From Oceanospirillaceae bacterium (lineage in GTDB: Bacteria; Pseudomonadota; Gammaproteobacteria; Pseudomonadales; Balneatricaceae): a DNA stretch of 64,000 bases. Position numbers and translations under genes: made by a program. Numbering within the stretch: position 1 is the stretch's first letter; each line of letters starts with the position of its first letter. Location: the NCBI GenBank assembly GCA_013215375.1, contig JABSRB010000014.1:55417-119416 (forward strand). The letters run 5' to 3'. Below are positions 51,687-60,909 of this stretch, one piece after another. The notes beneath the pieces were generated by a model. It worked only from the letters and a program-made list of their open reading frames with translations, ran no database searches and was not told the origin of the DNA.

Positions 51687-52691
51687 ACAGCTGATGATGC
51701 GCTGTCCGAAGTCCGCTAAGAAACTCGCATAGCGCGCTTTCTCTGCCGTTACCTGCGTGGCCAACGGGTCAAGCTCTGCGCTTCTAAGTTGGGTGTCTCT
51801 CATAACTGTTTGAATCGCGACTTTGGAAAACTGTGGCTCGCTAAAGATGCACACTGGCGCACTTTGTTTAATTTGTCGGCGAATTTGTGCGAGGTGTTTA
51901 GCGCCAGGACGCTTGGCGGGGTTAATGGTTAAAGCGCCTATTTGATTGAGCTGATAGTGTTCAATAAATCGCGAATAGGCATCGTGGAATACTAAGAACC
52001 CCAGTGCTTTCAACGGACTAAACTGCGCTTTCAAAGATAAATCGACCTTTTCCAACGATGCTTCAAACGCCGCATAGTTCGCTGCCAGCTGTGCTTGATG
52101 CTGCGGGTAGAGCGCGGTGGTTTGCGTTTTTATTTCCTGGGCAATCAACAGCGCGACAGTGGGGCTCAACCAAATGTGCGGATCACGCCCTTGATAATGA
52201 TGCACATGCACAGGGTTACTATGATCGTCCTCTAAATGTATATCGGTATCATCATCATCGTGACCTTCATGGTCTTCGTGTTCATCATGTGCTTCAGCAT
52301 TGGGGTTATGACCGTTAGCCGCGGCGGTTACGGGATTGAAATCTCCCAGGGAAGCCAGTGCATGGGTCTTCTGTGGGTGTTTAGAAAAAGGCTTTTGCAG
52401 AAAACTCTCTAATTGATGCCCCACCCAATAAATGCTTTTGGCATTGTAGATGTCTTTTACCTCAGAAGGGCGCAGCGCATAAGCGTGTGGCGAGGCACCG
52501 GGCGGCAGTAACACCACACTTTCTATCACCCCCTGGGTTATATCTTGGGCAATTAACTGCAGTGGTTTGATGCTGGTTAAGATAAATCCGGGTTCTGCGT
52601 ATGTTGCGCCGCTAGCCTGTGCGTTGAGGCCGATGGCGCTACAAAGGCCGAGAATGGGTAACAGTTTGCTTAATTTAGCGCTTAAATTCAT
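51660..52691 (-). CDS. znuA: Zinc ABC transporter substrate-binding protein ZnuA
   Basis: A periplasmic zinc-binding protein, 343 residues, with signal peptide (NLSAKLSKLLPILGLCSAIG) and a His/Asp-rich loop (about 140-175, with HDEHEDHEGHDDDD and HVHHY) that buffers zinc. HAYALRPSEV and DPHIWLSPT carry zinc ligands. The ATG at 52691 is chosen because the longer frame begins inside the Zur box. The C-terminal LGGFPRTD is encoded by the inverted-repeat element, so the natural end was altered. Confidence 0.95.
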   Translation of the reverse strand: MNLSAKLSKLLPILGLCSAIGLNAQASGATYAEPGFILTSIKPLQLIAQDITQGVIESVVLLPPGASPHAYALRPSEVKDIYNAKSIYWVGHQLESFLQKPFSKHPQKTHALASLGDFNPVTAAANGHNPNAEAHDEHEDHEGHDDDDTDIHLEDDHSNPVHVHHYQGRDPHIWLSPTVALLIAQEIKTQTTALYPQHQAQLAANYAAFEASLEKVDLSLKAQFSPLKALGFLVFHDAYSRFIEHYQLNQIGALTINPAKRPGAKHLAQIRRQIKQSAPVCIFSEPQFSKVAIQTVMRDTQLRSAELDPLATQVTAEKARYASFLADFGQRIISCLGGFPRTD

Positions 52692-52709
52692 TAGTACTAC
52701 CTGAAATAA

Positions 52710-52728
52710 AAAGTTATAATATAACATA
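52710..52728. promoter_or_regulatory. Zur box in the znuA/zur divergent promoter
   Basis: GTTATAATATAAC at 52713-52725 is a perfect 13-base palindrome and matches the core of the gammaproteobacterial Zur operator. It lies 22 bases before znuA and 46 bases before zur, placing both operons under zinc repression. Confidence 0.88.
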
Positions 52729-52770
52729 TTATTACACTTCTAACTTTCAGCGGCAACCGCAGAGGCTGTT

Positions 52771-53268
52771 TTGGCATTTACTTTTCAATCAAATCACGAT
52801 CATAAAAGCTGTATCAAAGGCGCACTGGCAGATGCTGAGAAGATCTGTGTAGAGCGTGGACAGCGCTTTACCAAGATCCGCCGGCTAGTGTTGGAGCTCA
52901 TTTGGCAGAGCCACAGACCACTGGGTGCCTATGAATTATTACCGGCGATTAAAAAAGCCGGTTTTAACTCGGCACCGCCCACTGTGTACCGCGCCCTAGA
53001 GTTTTTGCAGGAGCAGGGGTTGGTACACCGTATCTCCTCGCTTAATGCCTTTATTGGTTGCGACCATCCAGGGCATCAGTGCAGCAGTTGTTTTCTGATT
53101 TGCGATCAATGTCAGTTGGCGGTGGAAATTGAATCTCCGGTATTAGCTAACGCCATTAGTGAACTCAGTAGTGAGATGGGTTTTGTGGTGGAGCGTGAAC
53201 ACTTAGAAATAGTGGGCAAGTGTCGTCATTGCATTAAAGATACCGATAAAAACAAGGTTGAAGTATGA
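52771..53268 (+). CDS. zur: Zinc uptake regulator Zur (Fur family)
   Basis: A 165-residue Fur-family repressor. The winged helix includes GAYELLPAIKKAGFNSAPPTVYRALEFL, and zinc-site Cys pairs occur in CSSCFLICDQC and near the end CRHC. The start is a TTG at 52771 with AGAGG upstream; no in-frame ATG is close by. It represses znuA and its own operon when zinc is ample. The ATG of znuC overlaps its stop by four bases. Confidence 0.93.
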   Translation: MAFTFQSNHDHKSCIKGALADAEKICVERGQRFTKIRRLVLELIWQSHRPLGAYELLPAIKKAGFNSAPPTVYRALEFLQEQGLVHRISSLNAFIGCDHPGHQCSSCFLICDQCQLAVEIESPVLANAISELSSEMGFVVEREHLEIVGKCRHCIKDTDKNKVEV

Positions 53269-54044
53269 ACAGTGACATCGTAAAACTGCAAGACGTAAAC
53301 ATTAGCTTCTCCGGTAAGCAAGTAGTGAAAAACGTCAGTTTCAATTTACACAAAGACTGTATCACCACCTTGATAGGCCCTAACGGTGCGGGTAAAACCA
53401 CTTTGGTAAAAATAGTACTAGGGTTGATCAAACCCGATAGCGGTACTGTCTGGCGCAGGCCTGAAATGATGGTGGGTTATGTGCCACAAAAGTTACATAT
53501 CGACAGCACTTTCCCGCTGACGGTACGGCGTTTTTTACAGATATCCAGAAGTATCTCCAGTGAAGCCATCGCTCAAGCTGTCGCCAGTGTCAATATCGAA
53601 AATTTACTAGACAACTCTATCCACGGGCTCTCTGGCGGTGAAATGCAACGTGTGCTGCTCTCTAGAGCGTTACTAAGGGATCCTCAGTTGCTGGTATTAG
53701 ATGAGCCGGTACAAGGCGTTGATATTAACGGCCAGATAGAGCTCTACCAGCTAATTGCCGATATTCGCAAAGCGCGTGGCTGCTCGGTACTGATGATCTC
53801 CCACGACTTGCACTTGGTGATGTCGGCCACTGATCATGTGATCTGTATGAACCAGCACATCTGCTGCTCGGGGCATCCGGAGAAGATCACCAACGACCCC
53901 TCCTATATCGAAATGTTTGGCGCTGCCAGTGCCAAAACCATGGCGCTATACGCGCACCATCATAATCATGACCACAATTTACACGGGGATGTATTGCCTG
54001 CCAATGAAGCTGAGCATCAACATACCCAGGAGTGCAATCACTAA
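53265..54044 (+). CDS. znuC: Zinc ABC transporter ATP-binding protein ZnuC
   Basis: A 259-residue ATPase powering zinc import. Walker A is GPNGAGKTTL, the signature LSGGEMQRVLLSRALL, and Walker B LLVLDEPVQGVD. A C-terminal His-rich tail (HHHNHDHNLHG and HQHTQECNH) could bind zinc. It overlaps zur by four bases and is followed by znuB after one base. Confidence 0.96.
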   Translation: MNSDIVKLQDVNISFSGKQVVKNVSFNLHKDCITTLIGPNGAGKTTLVKIVLGLIKPDSGTVWRRPEMMVGYVPQKLHIDSTFPLTVRRFLQISRSISSEAIAQAVASVNIENLLDNSIHGLSGGEMQRVLLSRALLRDPQLLVLDEPVQGVDINGQIELYQLIADIRKARGCSVLMISHDLHLVMSATDHVICMNQHICCSGHPEKITNDPSYIEMFGAASAKTMALYAHHHNHDHNLHGDVLPANEAEHQHTQECNH

Positions 54045-54045
54045 T

Positions 54046-54843
54046 ATGTTTTATGACTTTTTACTTTTTGCACTGTTAGGTGGTGTCGGTGTCGCGATTG
54101 TCTCTGGGCCGCTAGGCGCTTTTGTCGTGTGGCGTCGCATGTCTTATTTTGGTGATAGCTTGGCACACAGCGCGCTGCTGGGGGTATCCATTGGTATCTT
54201 TTTGGAGATAAACCTCAATATCGCCATTATTGTATGTTGTCTGATACTGGCGGTAGCGCTGGTGGCGATGCAAAAACAGCACTTTATCGCCACAGATACT
54301 TTACTGGGAATTATGGCGCACAGCTCATTGTCACTGGGCTTGGTGACCATCTCCTTTATTGAGGATGCGCGTATAGATCTAATGGCGTTCCTGTTTGGTG
54401 ATTTACTGGCAATACTGCCAGAAGATTTGATCTGGATAGGGGCGGGCGGCGTGTTGGTGTTAATACTGCTGTATTATTATTGGCCGCAGATGATCTCTAT
54501 GACCATAAACGAAGAACTGGCGCAGGTAGAAGGCGTGAATGTCACTAAAATGCGCCTACTGCTGATGTTGATGATTGCACTAGTGATAGCCGTGGCGATG
54601 AAAATAGTGGGAGTGTTACTGATAACATCGCTGTTGATTATTCCCGCGGCCAGTGCCCGACCTCTCAGTGATTCGCCAGAAAAGATGGCGCTACTGGCAT
54701 CGGGGTTAGGTGTTGCGGCAGTGGTATTGGGGCTACTGGCCTCGTTTGAGTTTGATACGCCCGCGGGGCCCTCGGTGGTGGTTGCCGCTATGCTGATCTT
54801 TATCAGTATTTATCTATGGCCCTTTAAAAGGCATGCAACATGA
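54046..54843 (+). CDS. znuB: Zinc ABC transporter permease ZnuB
   Basis: A 265-residue, eight- to nine-helix ABC-3 family permease. The ATG at 54046 begins MFYDFLLFALLGGVG, and LGAFVVWRRMSYFGDSLAHSALLG is the family signature. An upstream in-frame ATG at 53917 lies inside znuC and is rejected. It overlaps the MATE gene by four bases. Confidence 0.95.
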   Translation: MFYDFLLFALLGGVGVAIVSGPLGAFVVWRRMSYFGDSLAHSALLGVSIGIFLEINLNIAIIVCCLILAVALVAMQKQHFIATDTLLGIMAHSSLSLGLVTISFIEDARIDLMAFLFGDLLAILPEDLIWIGAGGVLVLILLYYYWPQMISMTINEELAQVEGVNVTKMRLLLMLMIALVIAVAMKIVGVLLITSLLIIPAASARPLSDSPEKMALLASGLGVAAVVLGLLASFEFDTPAGPSVVVAAMLIFISIYLWPFKRHAT

Positions 54844-56162
54844 TATATAAAGTGCAATCGAGTCATTTTAAGTTGATTTGGCTGCTCTCCTGGCCGGTGA
54901 TGTTATCCAATATATCCCAGCCACTGCTCTCGCTGGTGGATATCGCGGTAATCGGCCATCTACCGGACTCGCGTTTTTTGGCGGCGGTGGCGATAGGCAC
55001 CACTATATTCGCTTTTGTCTATTGGTCTTTTGGCTTTTTACGCATGGGCACCACCGGCATGATTGCGCAATTAGTCGGCGCACAAGATGGCACTGCTAAT
55101 CGCACCGTACTGGCACAGTCGCTGATCTTAGCGCTGATGATTGCGTTGTTCATCTTGCTTTTTCAGACGCCTATTATTGAATTGGCGCTAAATTTGTTAG
55201 GCCCGCAACCAGAAGTACTTCCTCAAGCTGAGCTCTACGCGAGCATCCGTATTTACGGTGCGCCAGCAGTGTTATGTAGCTATGTGCTGCTGGGATGGTT
55301 CGTTGGCAACCAAAATACTAAGGTATTGTTGGTTTTGTTAGTTAGTACTAACTTATTAAATATAATATTGGATGTAATCGCGGTAAACCTACTAGACATG
55401 AAGGTTGAGGGCCTAGCCTATGCCACGGTAATCTCGGAGTATTTCGGTTTAATACTCGGTGCTTGGTACTGTAGAGCGATGTTGAAGCGAGTGTCGGGCC
55501 AAATTATCTACGCACAATTACGCACCTTCAAAAACTACCTGCCGATTATCCAAGTTAACCGCTATTTGTTTGTGCGCACCATATTGCTGTTGCTGGCGAT
55601 GGGGTTTTTCACCGCTCAAGGGGCAAAATTCGGCGCAGATACACTGGCGGCGAATGCGGTGTTGATGACTTTCGTGATGTTAATTTCCCATGTATTGGAT
55701 GGCTTCGCCCACGCCCTTGAGGCATTAACCGGCAAGGCGATAGGCGAGCGCGACTTCACTAAGTTCTATCAATTAGTGGCGGCAGCTGCGCTTTTGTCTA
55801 TTTTGGTTGCCTGCGGCTTTAGCGCCATCTTCTATCTGGGGGGAAGCTGGTTTATCGAGCAGTTGACCTCGATCACTGCGGTGCAGTTGATAGCCAAAGA
55901 TTATTTGCCTTGGTTAGTGGCGATGCCATTGTTGGCGATGACGAGTTATTTGTTGGATGGAGTCTTCATTGGTGCTACACAAGTGGCGTTAATGCAAAAT
56001 GCGATGTTGGCTTCCGTGGCATTAGTGTATTTTCCTGTATGGTTTTTTACACAAGGGTTATTGAACCACGGGCTGTGGATAGCTTTGTTGTCGCTGTATG
56101 TGGCGCGGGCTGTGACTAGTAGTTTGGGGTTTTATCGATTGTATCGGAGTGAGGGGTGGTGA
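54840..56162 (+). CDS. MATE-family (DinF-like) multidrug or metabolite efflux protein
   Basis: A 440-residue protein with about 12 membrane helices. The N-terminal half shows WPVMLSNISQPLLSLVDIAVIGHL and the signature FLRMGTTGMIAQLVGAQDG, closest to DinF-type MATE transporters (Na+ or H+ coupled exporters). It is joined to znuB by a four-base overlap, so it is transcribed with zinc uptake and is probably Zur-controlled. Its substrate is unknown; an exported zinc-chelating metabolite is one possibility. Confidence 0.9.
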   Translation: MIYKVQSSHFKLIWLLSWPVMLSNISQPLLSLVDIAVIGHLPDSRFLAAVAIGTTIFAFVYWSFGFLRMGTTGMIAQLVGAQDGTANRTVLAQSLILALMIALFILLFQTPIIELALNLLGPQPEVLPQAELYASIRIYGAPAVLCSYVLLGWFVGNQNTKVLLVLLVSTNLLNIILDVIAVNLLDMKVEGLAYATVISEYFGLILGAWYCRAMLKRVSGQIIYAQLRTFKNYLPIIQVNRYLFVRTILLLLAMGFFTAQGAKFGADTLAANAVLMTFVMLISHVLDGFAHALEALTGKAIGERDFTKFYQLVAAAALLSILVACGFSAIFYLGGSWFIEQLTSITAVQLIAKDYLPWLVAMPLLAMTSYLLDGVFIGATQVALMQNAMLASVALVYFPVWFFTQGLLNHGLWIALLSLYVARAVTSSLGFYRLYRSEGW

Positions 56163-56231
56163 AGGATTTGTGTTTAGTACTGTTGTTTGATCCTTTACGG
56201 CTAAAATCAAAAGAATTTTAAATATTTCTTT

Positions 56232-56495
56232 TTTAATGTTTAAAATCAAGTTATTAAAAACTATTTCGACTACGTCGAGTTCATTTCTTTTGGATGGGGC
56301 TAAAAGAAACGGAACCAAAGAAAATCCCACCCTACTATTGCCTAAAAACACCTCCGCAATTCCCAAAATTGGCGGCCGCTCAGATTCGCCATCCCTGGCT
56401 CAACTTCGCTCTTCACGACATCCTGTCGTTCCGCTCCCCAATTTTGTGAATCGCTCCGGCGGCAATACAAGGGACTCGGTGGCTGCGTAGTGTAG
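56232..56495 (+). repeat. Long dispersed repeat, copy 1
   Basis: About 264 bases starting TTTAAAATCAA, with landmarks GTCGAGTTCATTTCTTTT, AAAAGAAACGGAACCAAAG, AATCCCACCCTACTATTGCC, CCGCTCAGATTCGCCAT, CATCCTGTCGTTCCGCTCCC and GCTCCGGCGGCAATACAAGG. It shares most of its length with the copy at 61226-61633 in the same orientation. It fills the gap between the MATE gene and the convergent porin-like gene. An 84-residue open frame in it is not accepted as a protein. Confidence 0.85.
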
Positions 56496-56522
56496 TTTGA
56501 TTGCTGCTGAGATGCTTAGAGA

Positions 56523-57773
56523 CTAGAAAAAATAGCGGGCGGCGAATTGTATTTGACGCTCTGTGGTTGTTACGTCGAGATTCTGATAAGCGCGGGAGGG
56601 GCGTTCGCTTTTCACTATGTTGAATTCAGCAACTAGGAACAGAGGTTTGGCGTAGCGGTAACTGTAATTTACGGTGAGTGCTTTGCCGTATTCGTTGTTG
56701 TCATCGCCGACGGTTTGGTCCCGGTCTACTACTTGGAACTCTTCTAGGCGCAGTGCGTAGCGATGTTTATCGATACGTTTGCTGAGCATTACGAAGCCGC
56801 TTTGGTAAGTGTTATTGACCACGTCTTGTTTATCTGGGCTCTGCATTAAGTTGCTGCCCTGTAGATATTGTGCAGTTAGGGTGACGTTGTTGGCTAGCTT
56901 TATTTTAGCGCCCGCGTAGCCAAACTGGGTTCCCCAGCCATATTGGCCATCGCTGACAATATGTGACTTGGCGCGATTGTCGTAGTAGCCTAAATTGAGA
57001 GCGCCCCAGCTGGGTTGTCGATAATCAATTTGCCATTGGTAACCCAGGCGATGGTCTATTTCAGCAAATGGCTGGGAGCTGCGAGCCTGTCCTGCAAGGT
57101 GGCCGCCTGGCTGGGTGGCATCAGGGAGGGCAAAGGCTAATGATTCGCCCCAAATCGCCTGACGGCTGCCTGTGGTCCAGCCATGCCATGATAGTAGTGC
57201 TGATGCTGGGTCGTTGTTGACAAAGGCGGCGGTGGTTAGCGATATATCGTAGTCGTGACCACTTAATTTGCCCAAACGACTGAGTTTAAGCTCTGCACCG
57301 GTTAACCTGATTTCTTCACCGACCCAAGTATTGATCATAGAAGCGTTCAAACTGTTGATGCTGGCCCAAGCGAAAGCGTTATTCTCCAAAGAAATCTTGG
57401 GATAGAAGATGCCCGCTTTAGCTTCAGCACGCCAGCCGTTAGCGCTGGGTAGGCTGCGATATTTGAAGTAGGCCTCTGTCATGCCCAAGGCCGTTTCATC
57501 TGCCTGAAAGTAGCCATTTAAGACTAGCTTGGCGCCAAAGCGACTATTGAAACTAATATCCGTTTCAGTGCCAAGCTGCGCGATGGAGACTGAGCTGCCA
57601 TCATTGTTGGTGAATTTTCCGTATCCAGCTGTTAAATAGCTCTGGCTGGTTTGTGCGTGGCTGATACGGATATCAGTAATGCCGTGGGTTTTAATCTCTA
57701 GTGCCAGTGCGGGCGCTGTAGTAATAGCCGCGAGCAGCGCGATGCTAAATGGATAAACAGAGTATTTAGGCAT
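56523..57773 (-). CDS. Outer-membrane beta-barrel (porin-like) protein
   Basis: A 416-residue exported protein with signal peptide (SVYPFSIALLAAITTAPALA) and alternating hydrophobic strands ending in the aromatic C-terminus FAARYFF, the sorting signal of outer-membrane barrels. I do not recognise a specific porin family. Its start overlaps the end of the upstream GGDEF-EAL gene by 8 bases, so it is the third gene of that operon. Confidence 0.75.
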   Translation of the reverse strand: MPKYSVYPFSIALLAAITTAPALALEIKTHGITDIRISHAQTSQSYLTAGYGKFTNNDGSSVSIAQLGTETDISFNSRFGAKLVLNGYFQADETALGMTEAYFKYRSLPSANGWRAEAKAGIFYPKISLENNAFAWASINSLNASMINTWVGEEIRLTGAELKLSRLGKLSGHDYDISLTTAAFVNNDPASALLSWHGWTTGSRQAIWGESLAFALPDATQPGGHLAGQARSSQPFAEIDHRLGYQWQIDYRQPSWGALNLGYYDNRAKSHIVSDGQYGWGTQFGYAGAKIKLANNVTLTAQYLQGSNLMQSPDKQDVVNNTYQSGFVMLSKRIDKHRYALRLEEFQVVDRDQTVGDDNNEYGKALTVNYSYRYAKPLFLVAEFNIVKSERPSRAYQNLDVTTTERQIQFAARYFF

Positions 57774-60102
57774 CTTGTGAGACTCGTTGAAAGTTGTTGT
57801 TTTCCAGTAGCCAAGTGGTTAATTGTGGTGCGGGATAGGGCCGGCTAATAAAGTATCCTTGGGCTTTTTCACAGTGATGCTCGCTGAGCCAGTTGAGTGC
57901 AAACTCGTCTTCAATGCCCTCGGCAACCAAGGTTAATCCCATGTTGTGAGCGAGCTCAATGGTCGAGCGAACAATAATTTGATCATCGCTGTCATGTTGT
58001 AACCGCTGTACAAAAGATTTGTCTATCTTGAGTTCGTGTACCGGCAAACTTTTTAATTGTGCTAGGGATGAGTAACCCGTGCCGTAGTCATCAATAGAGA
58101 GGTAGTAGCCCAGCGCCTTAAATTTATTGAGCAGCGCAATGGCTGATTTCGGGTCTTCGACAACGGCGCTTTCGGTGACTTCAAGGGTGATTTTCTGCGG
58201 GTTGATATTGAAGTGCTCAGTACGCTGGCAGACAAAATCAAAAAAATTGGAGTCACGTAAGTCTTGTGCAGAAATATTGATGGCGATGTTAAGGTCGATG
58301 CCTTGCTTTAACCACTGATTGTGCTGTACCAGTGCCGCCTCGAAAACCCACTGTGTCAGCTGGGTGATTTGGCCGGTCTGTTCGGCGATAGGAATAAAGT
58401 TATCGGGGGGAATTAAACCCAATTTAGGATGACGCCAGCGGACTAAAGCCTCAACATGCGTGATCAGCTTAGTGGTTAAATCCATTTTTGGCTGGAAGTG
58501 TAACTCTAGATGATCCTGCTCTATAGCATGCTTAAAGTCATTAATTAAATTGAGGCGCTCTATGGTGTTAACGTCAAAAGAGGCGTCGTAGACTTGCACC
58601 AATTGCTTCTTCTTGCGTGTGTAATGCAAAGCAGTGTCGGCCATTTGCAGCAATTGGTCACTTGATTGGCTGTGTTCGGGATAGATAGCAATGCCGATAC
58701 GTGCCTGCAATCTAAAGTTGAAGCCTTGATAGTCCAGGGGCAGGCTGAAAGAGCTTTCAATGGCAGATATTAGCATTTCAACAGTCGCTTGAGACTGTTG
58801 ATCAGCGAGCAAAATAAACTCGTCGGAGTCCGTGTGAAAAATCCCTGAAAACGCTTTGATCTCGTTTAATCTCAATCCCGCTTCGATGATTATTCTATCG
58901 CCAAACTCGTGTCCTAAAGCATCATTCACATCCTTTAAACGGCTCAAGTTTAAATGTAATACAACAAAACTCTGCTCGCTTTGAGTCTTCGTCTGTAAGG
59001 TAGAGAGCAGCATATTGCGGTTTGGTAAATCGGTGAGTAAGTGATGATTACCTTTGTGTTCTAAGGCTTTTTCACGGCTGAGAATCGCGCTTTGCATGGC
59101 ATTAAATTCATTGGCAAGCTGTCCCATCTCGCTTTGATCCTGAGATAGAAGTACCTTTTGATACTTACCACTGGCCAGGTTCTTGGCCTGTTTTACCAGC
59201 TGTTTAATCGGCTTGGTGACAGAGGAGGCAATGGCATAGGCACCTGCGAGAGAGAGGATTAAGGTAATAAGTATTAAGCCTACTAATTGCCACCACTGTT
59301 GTTGTAATACAGCCACTATGTCAGCGCGAGAACTATACATGGCGACACCAAACTCAAAGTCATCGTAGGTTGAAAGTATTTCTGAGTGAGAGATGTATTG
59401 CTCAGGATGTAAGCCTTCAACGATCTCCCAGACAAAGCCAACATCAGCATTAGGGTTAGAAGAGGCGAGTATATACCAGCGGTTAGCCTCATATTTTTTT
59501 AGAATAAAGCTTGTTTCAAGGCCGGTAAGGTTGAAGTAGCGCATCGCTAAGCGGTTGTCTATTTGGAAGCCGAAGCCGACCCAGCCAATGACTTTTGTGC
59601 CGACGATAATCGGCGATAAGCTAATTTGGTAAATATCCTCGTCCACTTGATAAAGCTCAGTCGGAGGGGATTGAGAGTTGAGCCATTGCGGGTATTTGAA
59701 ACGAGTGTCACTTTGACTACCTTTATGTATTTTACTACTGCCATCAACTAGGCGATTGATTAGTTGGCTATTTATGTTTCCATCTATATCAATAGTCATC
59801 GCGATGTCAGCATCAATTCGCTGGCGTAAATTATTTAGGGCAACCACTAGCGAGCGAGTATCCTGATTGAAAACCTGTTTAATTCCGTAATCTTGAGCTG
59901 CTGTATCAGCAAAGGCTTTAAGGTAGTAAGTCCGGTTGTTAAATAATTCGTTAAAGATGGTATTAGCGGTAGATACCCGGTTTTTTATTTCCAACTCTTC
60001 CTGGTTTTGTTTGCCGGAAAGGATGGTCCACAGTGCAATCGCTTGTACTATGAGTAGTAATACAACAAAGAATAAAAAAATTCTAGTTTGTAAACTTTTC
60101 AT
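57766..60102 (-). CDS. Membrane HAMP-GGDEF-EAL cyclic-di-GMP phosphodiesterase with periplasmic sensor
   Basis: 778 residues. A membrane helix (about 8-28), a Cache-like periplasmic domain (about 30-275), a second helix (WWQLVGLILITLILSLAGAYAIA) and HAMP (TKPIKQLVKQAKNLASG) precede a GGDEF domain whose motif is degenerate (HTDSDEF). The EAL domain is intact (HVEALVRWRHPKLGLIPPDNF; SIDDYGTGYSSLAQL; LKIDKSFVQRL). It is therefore predicted to degrade cyclic-di-GMP, with the GGDEF domain possibly acting as a GTP-sensing module. It lies between the cupredoxin-like gene (8 bases upstream) and the barrel gene. Confidence 0.9.
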   Translation of the reverse strand: MKSLQTRIFLFFVVLLLIVQAIALWTILSGKQNQEELEIKNRVSTANTIFNELFNNRTYYLKAFADTAAQDYGIKQVFNQDTRSLVVALNNLRQRIDADIAMTIDIDGNINSQLINRLVDGSSKIHKGSQSDTRFKYPQWLNSQSPPTELYQVDEDIYQISLSPIIVGTKVIGWVGFGFQIDNRLAMRYFNLTGLETSFILKKYEANRWYILASSNPNADVGFVWEIVEGLHPEQYISHSEILSTYDDFEFGVAMYSSRADIVAVLQQQWWQLVGLILITLILSLAGAYAIASSVTKPIKQLVKQAKNLASGKYQKVLLSQDQSEMGQLANEFNAMQSAILSREKALEHKGNHHLLTDLPNRNMLLSTLQTKTQSEQSFVVLHLNLSRLKDVNDALGHEFGDRIIIEAGLRLNEIKAFSGIFHTDSDEFILLADQQSQATVEMLISAIESSFSLPLDYQGFNFRLQARIGIAIYPEHSQSSDQLLQMADTALHYTRKKKQLVQVYDASFDVNTIERLNLINDFKHAIEQDHLELHFQPKMDLTTKLITHVEALVRWRHPKLGLIPPDNFIPIAEQTGQITQLTQWVFEAALVQHNQWLKQGIDLNIAINISAQDLRDSNFFDFVCQRTEHFNINPQKITLEVTESAVVEDPKSAIALLNKFKALGYYLSIDDYGTGYSSLAQLKSLPVHELKIDKSFVQRLQHDSDDQIIVRSTIELAHNMGLTLVAEGIEDEFALNWLSEHHCEKAQGYFISRPYPAPQLTTWLLENNNFQRVSQDA

Positions 60103-60110
60103 CTAAAGAC

Positions 60111-60770
60111 CTAATAATCCGACAGAAAATCAAAATCCGCAGCGCTTTTCTGCACTGGAATCACGGCAAGCTTAGCGCGCAATTGGATGTCGATAGACAT
60201 GTTGGTGCCTGAGTCGGAATTGAGAGTGATTGGCTGTGTTTGTCGATTAGCTTTAGTGAGTAGCTGCGGATGCCAGAGACTAAGTTGGTAGTTACCGCCC
60301 TGATTAGTGTTTAGTGACGCTAAACCCGCCTTATTGGTTTTGCTGAAGTAGGGAGTATCTAAAACCAACAAATGGCCACTCATCCAATCGTGCACATTAC
60401 AGCCCATAGCAAGTGCCGCGGGTTGTGCAGAGGCTTCTTTGAGTACTTCTTGGTCGGGTGCGATAATAAAAGAGAAGCTGTTGTCTTTGTCAGCAGAGTA
60501 GATGTGGTGGGTTATGTCGTCTCTATTACTGTAGCGCAGCGGATTAGCCACTTGGGTAACGCTAATATAGGGCGCAAATGATTTTTGTGATTGGCTGATA
60601 ATAATTTCATGCTGGCTGTTTTCAACTTTTTGGCCATCCATAGGCATCAGAAAAACCACCATGTCAGGTACCGCTTTGCCGTTAATGTCTTGAACATTTA
60701 CCGTGAGTGTTTGGCCATAGCAGCTAGCACTTAAAAGAGACAGGAAAAGTAACTTACTGAGATAACGCAT
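60111..60770 (-). CDS. Cupredoxin-like methylamine-utilisation (MauL-like) periplasmic protein
   Basis: A 219-residue exported protein with signal peptide (LSKLLFLSLLSASCYG). It resembles cupredoxin-fold proteins annotated as methylamine-utilisation proteins: NRDDITHHIYSADKDNSF and the metal-type motif AMGCNVHDWMSGHLLV (Cys, His and Met as potential copper ligands). It is probably periplasmic and may bind copper. The ATG at 60770 is preferred over an in-frame GTG at 60779. It leads the three-gene operon. Confidence 0.8.
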   Translation of the reverse strand: MRYLSKLLFLSLLSASCYGQTLTVNVQDINGKAVPDMVVFLMPMDGQKVENSQHEIIISQSQKSFAPYISVTQVANPLRYSNRDDITHHIYSADKDNSFSFIIAPDQEVLKEASAQPAALAMGCNVHDWMSGHLLVLDTPYFSKTNKAGLASLNTNQGGNYQLSLWHPQLLTKANRQTQPITLNSDSGTNMSIDIQLRAKLAVIPVQKSAADFDFLSDY

Positions 60771-60909
60771 TATAGTCACTGATGTTTCCTATGTAAGGTA
60801 GGTGGTTGAATAGATGATAGTCTTGCTAATTTTCCGCTTTTAAAATATTAAGACATCGCCTTTTTATTTAATAGCTTTCTTTTAAAATATAGGTGAAATG
60901 TTTTCAAAT

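Noticed and set aside
56236..56490. 84-residue plus-strand frame between the MATE gene and the porin-like gene
   Set aside because: It lies entirely inside the long repeat and has no start context or homologue-like features.
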